Assembly (NCBI RefSeq): GCF_003369795.1
Contig: NZ_CP026730.1
Coordinates: 868,001 to 932,000, forward strand
Reading direction: 5' to 3'
DNA length: 64,000 nt
Source of the DNA: Streptomyces sp. CB09001
GTDB taxonomy: Bacteria; Actinomycetota; Actinomycetes; Streptomycetales; Streptomycetaceae
A program made the translations under genes and the position numbers. Shown here one piece after another: positions 27,390 through 40,720 of the stretch. A model generated the notes under the pieces. That model was not told the DNA's origin. It saw only the letters and a list, made by a program, of their open reading frames with translations, and did not search any database. Within the stretch, counting starts at the first letter, position 1; the number at the start of each line of letters is the position of its first letter.

Positions 27390-28235
27390 TCAGGACGCCG
27401 TGACCGCGGTCCGGATCTCCGCCGCGAAGCGGTCGGCGGCCGTCCGCAAAGCGGCCACGTCGGGGCCGTGACGAAGGACACCCCGGCTGACGTTGGGCAC
27501 CACGTTGCGCACCGCCGCACCGAACACGCGCGGCAGATCCGCGGGCGTGGCCCCCTGGGCTCCGATGCCCGGCGCGAGCAGCGGACCGTTGATGCCCAGG
27601 TCGTACGAGGACAGGTCACCGAGCGTGGCACCGACCACCGCGCCGAAGGAGCCCAGCGGTTCCTCCCCCGCGTTCTCGGCGGCCAGGTGCGCCAGCATCG
27701 TCGCCCCTACGCTGCGCCCGTCCCCCCGGACGGCGTGCTGGACCTCGCCCCCCTCCGGGTTGGAGGTCAGCGCCAGCACGAACAGGCCCGCGCCGCTCTC
27801 GCGCGCCAGGTCGACGGCCGGCCTCAGGGAGCCGTAGCCGAGGTACGGGGAGACGGTCAGCGCGTCCGAGAACAGCGGCGCGTCCTTGTGCAGGAACGAC
27901 TCGGCGTACGCGGTCATGGTCGAGCCGATGTCGCCGCGCTTGGCGTCCATGACGACCAGCGCACCGGCCGCCCGCGCCTCCTCGACCGACTTCTCCAGGA
28001 CCGCGACGCCGCGCGAGCCGAAGCGCTCGAAGAAGGCGCTCTGCGGCTTGAGGACGGCGACCCGGTCGGCCGTCGCCTCCACGACGGTGCGGCTGAAGCG
28101 CTCAAGCCCGGCCACGTCGTCGTTCAGGCCCCACTCGGCGAGCAGGGAGGCGTGCGGGTCGATGCCGACGCACAGGGGACCGCGCTCGTCCATCGCGCGG
28201 CGCAGCCGGGCACCGAAGGGTTCCATCACCGTCAT
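27390..28235 (-). CDS. pyrF: orotidine 5'-phosphate decarboxylase
   Basis: A 281-residue decarboxylase producing UMP, of the longer actinobacterial type 2 family. The active-site segment is [20 protein letters not shown], and the N-terminal [17 protein letters not shown] and [10 protein letters not shown] are typical. The ATG at 28235 overlaps the pyrD stop (ATGA), so pyrD and pyrF are translationally coupled as the last two pyrimidine genes. Confidence 0.96.
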   Translation of the reverse strand: MTVMEPFGARLRRAMDERGPLCVGIDPHASLLAEWGLNDDVAGLERFSRTVVEATADRVAVLKPQSAFFERFGSRGVAVLEKSVEEARAAGALVVMDAKRGDIGSTMTAYAESFLHKDAPLFSDALTVSPYLGYGSLRPAVDLARESGAGLFVLALTSNPEGGEVQHAVRGDGRSVGATMLAHLAAENAGEEPLGSFGAVVGATLGDLSSYDLGINGPLLAPGIGAQGATPADLPRVFGAAVRNVVPNVSRGVLRHGPDVAALRTAADRFAAEIRTAVTAS

Positions 28236-29338
28236 GCGTGCTTCCTTACGTCGGCGCCGACCGCGTCGGCGAGGGTGGCGTACGGGCTCTGCCGCAGGCG
28301 CGCGGCGAGCCCCTTGTGGATCGCACGGCCCCAGAAGGGACCCTCGTAGATGAACGCGCTGTAGCCCTGGACCAGCGTGGCGCCGGCCAGGATGCGCTCC
28401 CAGGCGTCCTCGGCCGTCTCGACGCCGCCGACGCCGACCAGGGTGATCCGGTCGCCCACGCGCGCGTACAGACGGCGCAGCACCTCCAGGGAGCGCGCCT
28501 TGAGGGGGGCGCCGGACAGACCGCCGGTCTCCCCGACCAGCGCGGGCGAGGAGGTCAGGCCGAGGTCCGCGCGGGCGATGGTGGTGTTGGTGGCGATGAC
28601 GCCGTCCAGGCCCAGCTCCACGGCCAGGTCGGCGACCGCGTCCACGTCCTCGTCGGCGAGGTCGGGCGCGATCTTGACCAGCAGCGGGACACGCCGGGCG
28701 GTCACCGCGCGGTCGGCGGCCTCGCGGACCGCGCTCAGCAGCGGGCGCAGCGCCTCGGTGGCCTGGAGGTTGCGCAGGCCGGGCGTGTTGGGCGAGGAGA
28801 CGTTGACGACGAGGTAGTCGGCGTGCGGGGCCAGCCGCTCGGCGGACTTCACGTAGTCGCCGACGGCTTCCTCCTCCGGGACGGCCTTCGTCTTGCCGAT
28901 GTTGACGCCGACGACGGTCCGGAAGACGGGCGTGCGGGAGGCCAGGCGGGCCGCGACGGTCAGCGAGCCGTCGTTGTTGAAGCCCATGCGGTTGATCAGT
29001 GCCCGGTCGCCCACCAGGCGGAACAGCCGCTTCTTGGGGTTGCCGGGCTGGGGCTCGCCGGTGACGGTGCCGATCTCGACGTGGTCGAAGCCGAGCATCG
29101 CCATGCCGTCGATCGCGACCGCGTTCTTGTCGAAGCCGGCGGCGAGCCCGAACGGGCCGTGCATGCGCAGGCCCAGGGCCTCGGTGCGCAGCTCCTTGTA
29201 CCGGGGTGCGAGCGCGGCGGCGGCGAAGGTGCGCAGGACGGGGACGCGGACGGCGAGACGGATCCACCGGAAGGCGAGGTGGTGGGCGCGCTCCGGGTCC
29301 ATGCGGGAGAAGACGAGCTTGAAGAAGATCTTGTACAT
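28232..29338 (-). CDS. pyrD: quinone-dependent dihydroorotate dehydrogenase
   Basis: A 368-residue class 2 enzyme with an N-terminal membrane-associating helix region ([20 protein letters not shown]). The FMN-barrel motifs include [36 protein letters not shown] and [14 protein letters not shown] with the class 2 catalytic serine. It oxidises dihydroorotate to orotate with quinone as acceptor. A strong hairpin separates it from carB upstream, while it overlaps pyrF downstream. Confidence 0.96.
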   Translation of the reverse strand: MYKIFFKLVFSRMDPERAHHLAFRWIRLAVRVPVLRTFAAAALAPRYKELRTEALGLRMHGPFGLAAGFDKNAVAIDGMAMLGFDHVEIGTVTGEPQPGNPKKRLFRLVGDRALINRMGFNNDGSLTVAARLASRTPVFRTVVGVNIGKTKAVPEEEAVGDYVKSAERLAPHADYLVVNVSSPNTPGLRNLQATEALRPLLSAVREAADRAVTARRVPLLVKIAPDLADEDVDAVADLAVELGLDGVIATNTTIARADLGLTSSPALVGETGGLSGAPLKARSLEVLRRLYARVGDRITLVGVGGVETAEDAWERILAGATLVQGYSAFIYEGPFWGRAIHKGLAARLRQSPYATLADAVGADVRKHA

Positions 29339-29379
29339 GTGTCCTCGTGAGGCCTCTGTGGTGCGCTGGGGCTCATGAA

Positions 29380-29409
29380 GAGGGGGACACCGTTTCCGGT
29401 GTCCCCCTC
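29380..29409 (-). terminator. hairpin between carB and pyrD
   Basis: A perfect 13-bp stem (GAGGGGGACACCG and its complement) closed by a 4-nt loop lies 8 bp past the carB stop and 42 bp before the pyrD start. It could end the pyrR-carB transcript or lower read-through into pyrD-pyrF. Confidence 0.75.
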
Positions 29410-29416
29410 GGGGCTG

Positions 29417-32717
<3,301 letters not shown>

Positions 32718-32725
<8 letters not shown>

Positions 32726-33887
32726 GCTGGCCCTCCATGAGCTTCACGAAGCGGTCGAACAGGTACGCGGCGTCGTGCGGACCGGCCGCCGCTTCGGGGT
32801 GGTACTGGACGCTGAAGGCCGGCCGGTCGAGGAGCTGGAGCCCCTCCACCACGTTGTCGTTGAGGCAGACGTGGGAGACCTCGGCGCGGCCGTAGGGGGT
32901 GTCGGAGACCTGGTCGAGCGGGGCGTCGACGGCGAATCCGTGGTTGTGCGCGGTGACCTCGACCTTGCCGGTCGTACGGTCCTGCACGGGCTGGTTGATG
33001 CCGCGGTGGCCGTACTTCAGCTTGAAGGTGCCGAAGCCGAGCGCGCGGCCCAGGATCTGGTTGCCGAAGCAGATGCCGAAGAGCGGGGTACCGCGCTCCA
33101 GGACGCCCTGCATCACGGAGACCGGGTGGTCGGCGGTGGCCGGGTCGCCGGGACCGTTGGAGAAGAACACGCCGTCGGGCTCGACGGCGTAGACGTCGTC
33201 GACGGTGGCCGTGGCGGGCAGCACGTGCACCTCGATGCCGCGCTCGGCCATGCGGTGCGGGGTCATGCCCTTGATGCCGAGGTCGACGGCGGCGACGGTG
33301 AACTTCGCGGTGCCGATCGGGACGGCTTCGCCGTCGGGGCCGATCGCGGGGACGACGTACGCCTCGGTGGTGGCGACCTCGGCGGACAGGTCGGCGCCGC
33401 TCATCTCGGGGGCCTGGCGGACCTCGGCGAGCATGGTGCCCTCGTCGGGCAGGGCCTGGCCCGAGAAGATGCCGACCCGCATGGCGCCGCGCTCGCGCAG
33501 GTGGCGGGTGAGGGCGCGGGTGTCGATGCCGGAGATGCCGACGACGCCCTGGGCGGCCAGTTCCTGGTCGAGGGAGCGGGTCGAGCGCCAGTTGGAGGGC
33601 ACGCGCGCGGGGTCGCGCACGACGTACCCGGAGACCCAGATCTTCCTGGACTCCATGTCCTCGTCGTTGATCCCGGTGTTCCCTACGTGCGGGGCGGTCA
33701 TCACGACGACCTGGCGGTGGTACGACGGGTCGGTGAGGGTCTCCTGGTAGCCGGTCATGCCGGTGGAGAACACGGCTTCGCCGAAGGTGGCCCCCACGGC
33801 CCCGTAGGCACGGCCGCGGAAGGTCCGGCCGTCCTCCAGGACGAGTACGGCGGGAGTCCGGTGGGCTCCCCTGGTGGAGGTCGTCAT
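32718..33887 (-). CDS. carA: carbamoyl-phosphate synthase small subunit
   Basis: A 389-residue glutaminase subunit. The class I amidotransferase motif reads [17 protein letters not shown] with the nucleophilic Cys, and [11 protein letters not shown] supplies the His-Glu pair. The N-terminal [18 protein letters not shown] is typical. It delivers ammonia to CarB. The ATG at 33887 overlaps the stop of the PH-like membrane protein (ATGA), so this gene is coupled to both neighbours. Confidence 0.98.
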
Positions 33888-34459
33888 CGTGCGCCTTCCG
33901 TTTCCGTCTTGTTGATCATGTCGTTCAGTGTTTCGACCCACTCGTTGTGCTCGGCCGCGTGGTCGGAGCGGAAGCCGGAGTCGATCAGCTTGTCGCCGTG
34001 CGCCCAGGTGACGACCAGCAGGCCGCCCTCGGTGAGGACCTTGCCGGCGATGCCCTTGTCGAGCCGGGCCTCGCGCAGCGCGGCGACGGGGACGAAGAAG
34101 TCCGCCGCGCCGGGGCGTACGACGTCCAGTCCAGCGTCCGTCAGGGTGAGCTCGACCCGGCTGCGGGTGCCCAGGCCGTGCGCGACGATGCGGTCCAGCC
34201 ACTGCCCTGCCGTGGTGGAGCCGTGGTAGCGGCCGCTCATGCCCAGTTTCGCCGGACCGGGCTCGTCCGGCGCGCCGGGCAGCTCGGGCAGGTCGCCCTG
34301 GAGCGTGCCGCGCCACTTCCAGCCCTCGCGCATCAGCCAGTAGACGAGCGCGACGAAGAGGCCGAGGCCGACGACCCAGCCGGCCCGGGCGGCCCAGTCG
34401 GTCACTTCCGCCGATTCCTTCTCGGCGGCCAGCAGGATTACCGGTGCTACAGATGTCAC
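33884..34459 (-). CDS. PH-like domain membrane protein within the pyr operon
   Basis: A 191-residue protein with one membrane segment near residues 24-44 ([20 protein letters not shown]), followed by a basic WKWRG and a cytosolic beta-rich region. The C-terminal region ([20 protein letters not shown], then [20 protein letters not shown]) looks like a bacterial PH-like domain. Its function is unknown. The GTG at 34459 overlaps the pyrC stop (GTGA) and its stop overlaps the carA start (ATGA). Such tight coupling means it is made with the pyrimidine enzymes. From memory this insertion is conserved in Streptomyces. Confidence 0.8.
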   Translation of the reverse strand: MTSVAPVILLAAEKESAEVTDWAARAGWVVGLGLFVALVYWLMREGWKWRGTLQGDLPELPGAPDEPGPAKLGMSGRYHGSTTAGQWLDRIVAHGLGTRSRVELTLTDAGLDVVRPGAADFFVPVAALREARLDKGIAGKVLTEGGLLVVTWAHGDKLIDSGFRSDHAAEHNEWVETLNDMINKTETEGAR

Positions 34460-35742
34460 GTGAGCTTCCCGTCGACGAGCGTGGCCTTGCCCCGCAGCCA
34501 CGTGTGCGTCACACGGCCCGGCAGCTCACGCCCCTCGTAGGGGGTGTTGCGACTGCGCGAGGCGAAGCCCGCGGGGTCCACCTGGCCACGGTATGCCGCA
34601 TCGACGAGGGTGAGGTTGGCGGGCTCACCGGCCGAGACGGGACGGCCGTGTCCGGTGGCCTGTCCGATCTGCGCGGGCTTGAAGGACATCCGGTCGGCGA
34701 CGCCGGCCCAGTCCAGCAGGCCCGTGTCCACCATGGTCTCCTGCACCACCGACAGCGCGGTCTCCAGGCCCACCATCCCCATGGCGGCGGCGGCCCACTC
34801 GCAGTCCTTGTCCTCGTGCGGGTGCGGGGCGTGGTCGGTGGCGACGATGTCGATCGTGCCGTCGGCGAGCGCCTCCCGCAGCGCCATGACGTCGCGCTCC
34901 GTGCGCAGCGGCGGGTTGACCTTGTAGACCGGGTTGTACGACCGGACCAGCTCGTCGGTGAGGAGCAGGTGGTGCGGGGTGACCTCGGCGGTGACGTCGA
35001 TGCCGCGGGACTTGGCCCAGCGGACGATCTCGACGGACCCGGCGGTCGACAGGTGGCAGATGTGCACGCGGGAGCCGACGTGCTCGGCGAGCAGCACGTC
35101 CCGCGCGATGACCGACTCCTCGGCGACGGCGGGCCAGCCGCCGAGGCCCAGCTCGGCGGAGACGACGCCCTCGTTCATCTGGGCGCCCTCGGTGAGCCGG
35201 GGCTCCTGGGCGTGCTGGGCGACTACGCCGTTGAAGGCCTTCACGTACTCCAGGGCGCGGCGCATGATCACGGCGTCGTGGACGCACTTGCCGTCGTCGG
35301 AGAAGACGGTCACGCCGGCCGCGGACTCGTGCATGGCGCCCAGCTCGGCGAGCTTCGCGCCCTCCAGGCCGACGGTGACGGCGCCGATGGGCTGCACGTC
35401 GCAGTAGCCGGACTCCTGGCCGAGCCGCCAGACCTGCTCGACGACGCCGGCGGTGTCGGCGACCGGGAAGGTGTTGGCCATGGCGAAGACGTTGGTGTAG
35501 CCGCCGCCGGCCGCCGCGCGGGTGCCGGTGAGGACGGTCTCGGAGTCCTCGCGGCCGGGCTCGCGCAGGTGGGTGTGCAGGTCGACCAGGCCCGGCAGCA
35601 GCACCTTGCCGTCGGCCTCGACGACCTCCGCGCCCTCGGCGGACAGGTTCGTGCCGACCGCCTCGACGACCGTGCCGTCGATCAGGACGTCCTGCGGCTC
35701 GCCGCCGAGCACCTTCGCACCGCGGATCAGGGTCTTGCTCAT
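34456..35742 (-). CDS. pyrC: dihydroorotase
   Basis: A 428-residue class I dihydroorotase of the amidohydrolase superfamily. The metal-binding motif [20 protein letters not shown] contains H-x-H, and [18 protein letters not shown] and [15 protein letters not shown] supply further His ligands. [20 protein letters not shown] carries the catalytic Asp. It cyclises carbamoyl aspartate. Four bases separate it from pyrB. Confidence 0.97.
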   Translation of the reverse strand: MSKTLIRGAKVLGGEPQDVLIDGTVVEAVGTNLSAEGAEVVEADGKVLLPGLVDLHTHLREPGREDSETVLTGTRAAAGGGYTNVFAMANTFPVADTAGVVEQVWRLGQESGYCDVQPIGAVTVGLEGAKLAELGAMHESAAGVTVFSDDGKCVHDAVIMRRALEYVKAFNGVVAQHAQEPRLTEGAQMNEGVVSAELGLGGWPAVAEESVIARDVLLAEHVGSRVHICHLSTAGSVEIVRWAKSRGIDVTAEVTPHHLLLTDELVRSYNPVYKVNPPLRTERDVMALREALADGTIDIVATDHAPHPHEDKDCEWAAAAMGMVGLETALSVVQETMVDTGLLDWAGVADRMSFKPAQIGQATGHGRPVSAGEPANLTLVDAAYRGQVDPAGFASRSRNTPYEGRELPGRVTHTWLRGKATLVDGKLT

Positions 35743-35746
35743 GTTC

Positions 35747-36727
35747 TTACTTCTCCTCGGTGGGGCGGGCGTGGGACACGGCGGGCTCGTTGCCGCCGAG
35801 CAGCAGGTAGAGGACGGCCATCCGGATGGAGACGCCGTTGGCGACCTGCTCGACGACGGTGCAGCGGTCGGAGTCGGCGACCTCGGCGGTGATCTCCATG
35901 CCGCGGACCATGGGGCCGGGGTGCATCACGATGGCGTGGTCGGGCATCTTCGCCATCCGGTCGCCGTCGAGGCCGTAGCGGCGGGAGTACTCGCGCTCGG
36001 TGGGGAAGAAGGCGGCGTTCATCCGCTCGCGCTGCACGCGCAGCAGCATCACCGCGTCGGACTTGGGCAGCGTGGAGTCGAGGTCGTAGGAGACCTCGCA
36101 GGGCCAGGTCTCCACGCCGACGGGCAGCAGGGTGGGCGGGGCGACGAGGGTGACCTCGGCGCCGAGGGTGTGCAGCAGGTCGACGTTGGAGCGGGCGACG
36201 CGGCTGTGCAGGATGTCGCCGACGAGCGTGATCCGGCGGCCGTCCAGGTCCTTGCCGAGCCCGGCGTCGCGGCCGACCAGGCGGCGGCGCATGGTGAAGG
36301 CGTCGAGCAGGGCCTGGGTGGGGTGCTGATGGGTGCCGTCCCCGGCGTTGACCACGGCGGCGTCGATCCAGCCGGAGGTGGCCAAACGGTAGGGGGCGCC
36401 GGAGGCGCTGTGCCGGATGACGACGGCGTCGACGCCCATCGCCTCCAGGGTCTGGGCGGTGTCCTTGAGGGATTCGCCCTTGGAGACGCTGGATCCCTTG
36501 GCGGTGAAGTTGATGACGTCCGCGGACAGCCGCTTCTCGGCGGCCTCGAAGGAGATCCGGGTCCGGGTGGAGTCCTCGAAGAAGAGGTTGACGACGGTAC
36601 GGCCGCGCAGGGTGGGCAGTTTCTTGATCGGCCGGTCCGCGACCCGGGCCATCTCCTCGGCGGTGTCGAGGATCAGGACGGCGTCGTCGCGGGTGAGGTC
36701 GGCGGCCGAGATGAGATGACGCTGCAT
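35747..36727 (-). CDS. pyrB: aspartate carbamoyltransferase catalytic subunit
   Basis: A 326-residue transcarbamoylase. The carbamoyl-phosphate loop [20 protein letters not shown] is complete. [16 protein letters not shown] and the later [11 protein letters not shown] motif for aspartate binding are also present. It joins carbamoyl phosphate to aspartate. No regulatory pyrI gene is nearby. It lies 114 bp after pyrR; that gap shows no second clear PyrR loop. Confidence 0.97.
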   Translation of the reverse strand: MQRHLISAADLTRDDAVLILDTAEEMARVADRPIKKLPTLRGRTVVNLFFEDSTRTRISFEAAEKRLSADVINFTAKGSSVSKGESLKDTAQTLEAMGVDAVVIRHSASGAPYRLATSGWIDAAVVNAGDGTHQHPTQALLDAFTMRRRLVGRDAGLGKDLDGRRITLVGDILHSRVARSNVDLLHTLGAEVTLVAPPTLLPVGVETWPCEVSYDLDSTLPKSDAVMLLRVQRERMNAAFFPTEREYSRRYGLDGDRMAKMPDHAIVMHPGPMVRGMEITAEVADSDRCTVVEQVANGVSIRMAVLYLLLGGNEPAVSHARPTEEK

Positions 36728-36841
36728 CTGTCAGGCTCCGTAGGGCGATTCATGCGGAAGAGCGGGATAATTCGGGCGGCCGGGCGCGTGCGGGGGCGCG
36801 CCGAGCACGCGTACGGCACGAAGGGGTGCGTACGCGGGCTG

Positions 36842-37471
<630 letters not shown>

Positions 37472-37646
37472 CTTTAAAGGACGTCGGATATGCGCCACCT
37501 ACGGTAGCAGGCTCACAGAACCTCTTCGATGGCCCCCCTGACACTCCCCCGTCACCCGTCTGCCGCACATCGATCACCCGCTCGGCGTAATGGATGGCGA
37601 ATACCACGGAAGAGTCGGTGCGGACCATTCGGCTTGACGCAGCAGA

Positions 37647-37676
37647 GTAACGCTGCGTAACCTCACAGTGAGTTAC
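37647..37676 (+). promoter_or_regulatory. two adjacent BldD-box-like sites upstream of bldD
   Basis: The 15-mer at 37647-37661 (GTAACGCTGCGTAAC) fits the BldD box pattern NTNACNCWGNGTNAN at every fixed position. The adjoining 15-mer at 37662-37676 fits it with one mismatch. They lie about 57-86 bp upstream of the bldD ATG, in keeping with the known autoregulation of bldD. Confidence 0.7.
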
Positions 37677-37732
37677 CAGCCGCGCGGCCGACAACACAGC
37701 CTGCCGCGTCGACACCTTGTCCGGGGAGCCAT

Positions 37733-38236
37733 ATGTCCAGCGAATACGCCAAACAGCTCGGGGCCAAGCTCCGGGCCATCCGCACCCAGCAGGGCCTTTC
37801 CCTCCACGGTGTCGAGGAGAAGTCCCAGGGCCGCTGGAAGGCCGTCGTGGTCGGTTCGTACGAGCGCGGCGACCGTGCCGTGACCGTGCAGCGCCTCGCC
37901 GAGCTGGCGGACTTCTACGGCGTCCCCGTGCAGGAGCTGCTGCCGGGCACCACCCCGGGCGGCGCCGCCGAGCCGCCGCCGAAGCTGGTCCTGGACCTGG
38001 AGCGGCTGGCCACGGTGCCGGCCGAGAAGGCGGGCCCGCTCCAGCGGTACGCGGCCACGATCCAGTCGCAGCGCGGTGACTACAACGGCAAGGTGCTCTC
38101 GATCCGCCAGGACGACCTGCGCACACTCGCCGTCATCTACGACCAGTCGCCCTCGGTCCTCACCGAGCAGCTGATCAGCTGGGGCGTCCTGGACGCGGAC
38201 GCCCGCCGCGCGGTGGCGTCCCACGAGGAGCTCTGA
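37733..38236 (+). CDS. bldD: developmental transcriptional regulator BldD
   Basis: A 167-residue master repressor of Streptomyces development. The N-terminal XRE-type HTH domain (residues 1-75) contains YAKQLGAKLRAIRTQQGLSL and VVVGSYERGDRAVTVQRLAE. The C-terminal domain has the RQDD segment (IRQDDLRTLAV) of the c-di-GMP-binding motif RXD-X8-RXXD; tetrameric c-di-GMP dimerises BldD. The ATG at 37733 follows GGGGAG by 4 nt. BldD boxes upstream indicate autoregulation, and a strong terminator follows. It is divergent from pyrR. Confidence 0.98.
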   Translation: MSSEYAKQLGAKLRAIRTQQGLSLHGVEEKSQGRWKAVVVGSYERGDRAVTVQRLAELADFYGVPVQELLPGTTPGGAAEPPPKLVLDLERLATVPAEKAGPLQRYAATIQSQRGDYNGKVLSIRQDDLRTLAVIYDQSPSVLTEQLISWGVLDADARRAVASHEEL

Positions 38237-38261
38237 GCCCCCACCGCCTCAGCAGAAACGT

Positions 38262-38311
38262 GCCGCCGGGGTGGCCGGAACCGTTCGTACGGTTCCGGCC
38301 ACCCCGGCGGC
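38262..38311. terminator. bidirectional terminator between bldD and nusB
   Basis: A perfect stem of about 23 bp (GCCGCCGGGGTGGCCGGAAC plus CGT, and its complement) with a TCGT loop lies between the convergent bldD and nusB stops. It can serve both directions. Confidence 0.9.
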
Positions 38312-38348
38312 TTCTTGCGTGTGTGCGGCGCGGGCACGGCTCGTGGAG

Positions 38349-38777
38349 CTACTCCCGGCGCAGCGACGGCTTCAGGTCCTTCAGCCGGCCCAGCAGCCCG
38401 TTGATGAACGCGGGCGACTCGTCGGTGGAGAACTCCTTCGCCAGCTGGACCATCTCGTCCAGGACGACGGCGTCCGGGGTCGCGTCGACCCACAGCAGCT
38501 CGTACGCGCCCAGGCGCAGGATGTTGCGGTCGACGACGGGCATCCGGTCGAGCGTCCAGTCCACCGAGTACTGGGCAATCAGCTCGTCGATGCGCTGCGC
38601 GCGCCCGGCGTAGCCCTCGACCAGCTCCATCGTGTACTCGCTCACCGGCGGCTGCCGGGTGTCGGACCGGGAGTGCCGGACCCAGTCGGCGAGCACCGTC
38701 AGGACGTCGGCGCCGCGCTGATCGCCCTCGAAGAGGATCTGGAAGGCGCGCTTGCGGGCCGTGTTGCGAGCAGCCAC
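38349..38777 (-). CDS. nusB: transcription antitermination factor NusB
   Basis: A 142-residue all-helical protein. Typical sequence is ARNTARKRAFQILFEGDQRG at the N-terminus, IDELIAQYSVDWTLDRMPVV, and LGAYELLWVDATPDAVVLDE with EMVQLAKEFSTDESPAFING. With NusE it binds BoxA RNA in rRNA transcripts. It begins 2 bp after efp, and the pair is probably one transcript. Confidence 0.97.
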   Translation of the reverse strand: MAARNTARKRAFQILFEGDQRGADVLTVLADWVRHSRSDTRQPPVSEYTMELVEGYAGRAQRIDELIAQYSVDWTLDRMPVVDRNILRLGAYELLWVDATPDAVVLDEMVQLAKEFSTDESPAFINGLLGRLKDLKPSLRRE

Positions 38778-38779
38778 GG

Positions 38780-39346
38780 TTAGCTGTTCACCCGGCCGAG
38801 GTAGTCGCTCGTACGGGTGTCGACCTTGATCTTCTCACCGGTGGTGATGAAGAGCGGGACGTTGATCTGGTGACCGGTCTCCAGGGTGGCCGGCTTGGTG
38901 CCGCCGGTGGAGCGGTCGCCCTGGACGCCCGGCTCGGTCTCCTGGATGGTCAGCTCGACGGCGGCAGGCAGCTCGACGAAGAGCACCTCGCCCTCGTGCT
39001 GCGCGACGGTGGCCTCGAAGCCCTCGACGAGGAAGTTGGCGGCGTCGCCGACGACCTTGCGGTCGATCATCAGCTGGTCGTACGTCTCCATGTCCATGAA
39101 GACGAAGTAGTCGCCGTCCATGTACGAGAACTGCATGTCACGCTTGTCGACAGTGGCCGTCTCGACCTTGACGCCGGCGTTGAAGGTCTTGTCGACCACC
39201 TTGCCGGAAAGCACGTTCTTGAGCTTGGTGCGCACGAAGGCCGGGCCCTTGCCGGGCTTGACGTGCTGGAACTCGACGACGGACCAGAGCTGGCCGCCTT
39301 CGAGCTTGAGCACCAGGCCGTTCTTGAGGTCGTTCGTGGAAGCCAC
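38780..39346 (-). CDS. efp: elongation factor P
   Basis: A 188-residue translation factor relieving stalls at proline runs. The N-terminal KOW-like domain contains [20 protein letters not shown]; the lysine in PGKGP is the usual modification position. Two OB domains follow, ending with [18 protein letters not shown]. The GTG at 39346 has an AGGAGA ribosome-binding site. An upstream ATG at 39400 is not supported by the family. Confidence 0.97.
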   Translation of the reverse strand: MASTNDLKNGLVLKLEGGQLWSVVEFQHVKPGKGPAFVRTKLKNVLSGKVVDKTFNAGVKVETATVDKRDMQFSYMDGDYFVFMDMETYDQLMIDRKVVGDAANFLVEGFEATVAQHEGEVLFVELPAAVELTIQETEPGVQGDRSTGGTKPATLETGHQINVPLFITTGEKIKVDTRTSDYLGRVNS

Positions 39347-39409
39347 GGTTGCGGAATCTCCTGGACTGGACTGACGTGGACGACCCGGGAGCGTACGCAC
39401 AGCGCGAGG

Positions 39410-40516
39410 CTAGAGCGCGAGCAGCTCCTTGGTCGTGATGGTGAGTAGCTCGGGTCCGCCGTCCGCCTCGGGGCGCACGACGAGCGTGTCATCGATCCGG
39501 ACCCCGCCCCGGCCCGGGAGGTGAACCCCCGGTTCGACGGTGACCGGCACACAAGCGTCCAGTTTACCCATGGCCGCGGGGGCCAACTGAGGGTCCTCGT
39601 CGATTTCGAGTCCGACACCGTGCCCGGTGAGTGCCGGAAGGTGCTCCGCGTACCCCGCGGAGTCCAGTGGCTGGCGGGCGGCACGGTCCACGTCGCGGCA
39701 GGCCGCGCCGGGTGCGAGGGCCTCCCGTCCGGCGCGCTGGGCCGAGAAGACGAGGTCGTACAACTCGATCTGCCAGTCGGCCGGCGAGGTGCCGATGACG
39801 AACGTGCGGCCGATCTCGCAACGGTAGCCGCGGTACGTCGCGCCCAGGCACACGGAGAGGAAGTCCCCCTCCTCGACCCGCCGGTCGGTGGGCCGGTGAC
39901 CGCGGCGCCCCGAGTTGGGTCCGGTGCCGACGGAGGTGGGGAAGGCGGGGCCGTCGGCGCCGTGGTCGACGAGGCGGCGTTCCAGCTCCAGGGCGAGGTG
40001 CCGCTCGGTGCGGCCGACCAGGATGGACTCCAGGAGCTCGCCGAGCGCCTGGTCGGCGATCTCGGCGCCGATGCGCAGGCAGGAGATCTCCTCCTCGTCC
40101 TTGACCACCCTCAGCTGCTCGACGGCCTGTCCGAGGTCGGTCAGGCGCAGCGCCGGCGCGACGGAGCGCATGGCGCGGTGCCGGACCACGGTGAGGTGGT
40201 GGTCCTCCGTGGCGAGGGAGTCGGCGCCCTGGTCCGCGGCGAGGTCGGTGGCCGCGACGGCAGGATCGCCGCCGGGGCCGGGCAGTGCGCGCACCGGCAG
40301 CGACTCGTCGGGGCGGCCCTGCGTCGGCCGGTCGTCCGGCGGGCCCGAGCAGACCAGCAGGTCCTCGGTCCTGCCGAGGAGCAGCACGGCGCCGTGCGGG
40401 GCGGGGCCCGCGAGATAGCGCACGTTGGCGGGCCGGGAGACGAGCGCCGCCGCGCTGCCGCCCGCGTTGCAGCGTTCCCGTAGGCGCGTCCGGCGGGCCG
40501 CGTAGACCTCTGACAT
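39410..40516 (-). CDS. M24 aminopeptidase P family protein with altered metal site
   Basis: A 368-residue pita-bread-fold protein with the N-terminal creatinase-like domain (VSRPANVRYLAG) and a C-terminal M24 domain. By alignment with E. coli PepP from memory, the five metal ligands read Cys for Asp (SVCLGATYRGY), Glu for Asp (CEIGRTF), His kept (TGHGVGLEI), Glu kept (VTVEPGVHLPG) and Asp for Glu (GVRIDDTLVV). It may bind metals differently or be non-peptidolytic. It lies 63 bp before efp on the same strand, a common pairing of an Xaa-Pro peptidase-like gene with EF-P. Confidence 0.85.
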   Translation of the reverse strand: MSEVYAARRTRLRERCNAGGSAAALVSRPANVRYLAGPAPHGAVLLLGRTEDLLVCSGPPDDRPTQGRPDESLPVRALPGPGGDPAVAATDLAADQGADSLATEDHHLTVVRHRAMRSVAPALRLTDLGQAVEQLRVVKDEEEISCLRIGAEIADQALGELLESILVGRTERHLALELERRLVDHGADGPAFPTSVGTGPNSGRRGHRPTDRRVEEGDFLSVCLGATYRGYRCEIGRTFVIGTSPADWQIELYDLVFSAQRAGREALAPGAACRDVDRAARQPLDSAGYAEHLPALTGHGVGLEIDEDPQLAPAAMGKLDACVPVTVEPGVHLPGRGGVRIDDTLVVRPEADGGPELLTITTKELLAL

Positions 40517-40599
40517 GAGCCGAGCGTATGGCTCCGCCGGTTGGTGTGCCGCTCGGGTGGGCCGAGTGGGCGGGGCCCGGGGACGCGGGGTGCGCCAAC

Positions 40600-40705
40600 T
40601 GGGGTGGGTCTTCTTGTCGTATGGCGCCTGACAGGCCGGTGGGGGCTTGTCGCGCCCCCGCGGCAGAGCCGCATGTCGATACAGTCCCGCGCCCCTTCGG
40701 GGCGC
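40600..40705. repeat. intergenic REP-like repeat with GC hairpin
   Basis: The segment contains CGCGGCAGAGCCGCATGTCGAT and ends CAGTCCCGCGCCCC-TTC-GGGGCGC, a sequence type I recognise as recurrent in Streptomyces intergenic DNA. It shares its closing hairpin with the copy at 8590-8661. It lies downstream of the P-loop ATPase gene (stop 40721), so the hairpin at 40689-40705 may terminate that gene. Confidence 0.55.
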
Positions 40706-40720
40706 TCTCCTCCCCGGCGC

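Noticed and set aside
36728..36841. Second PyrR loop or attenuator between pyrR and pyrB
   Set aside because: The UCCNGNGAGG consensus is absent and no strong hairpin is present in the gap.
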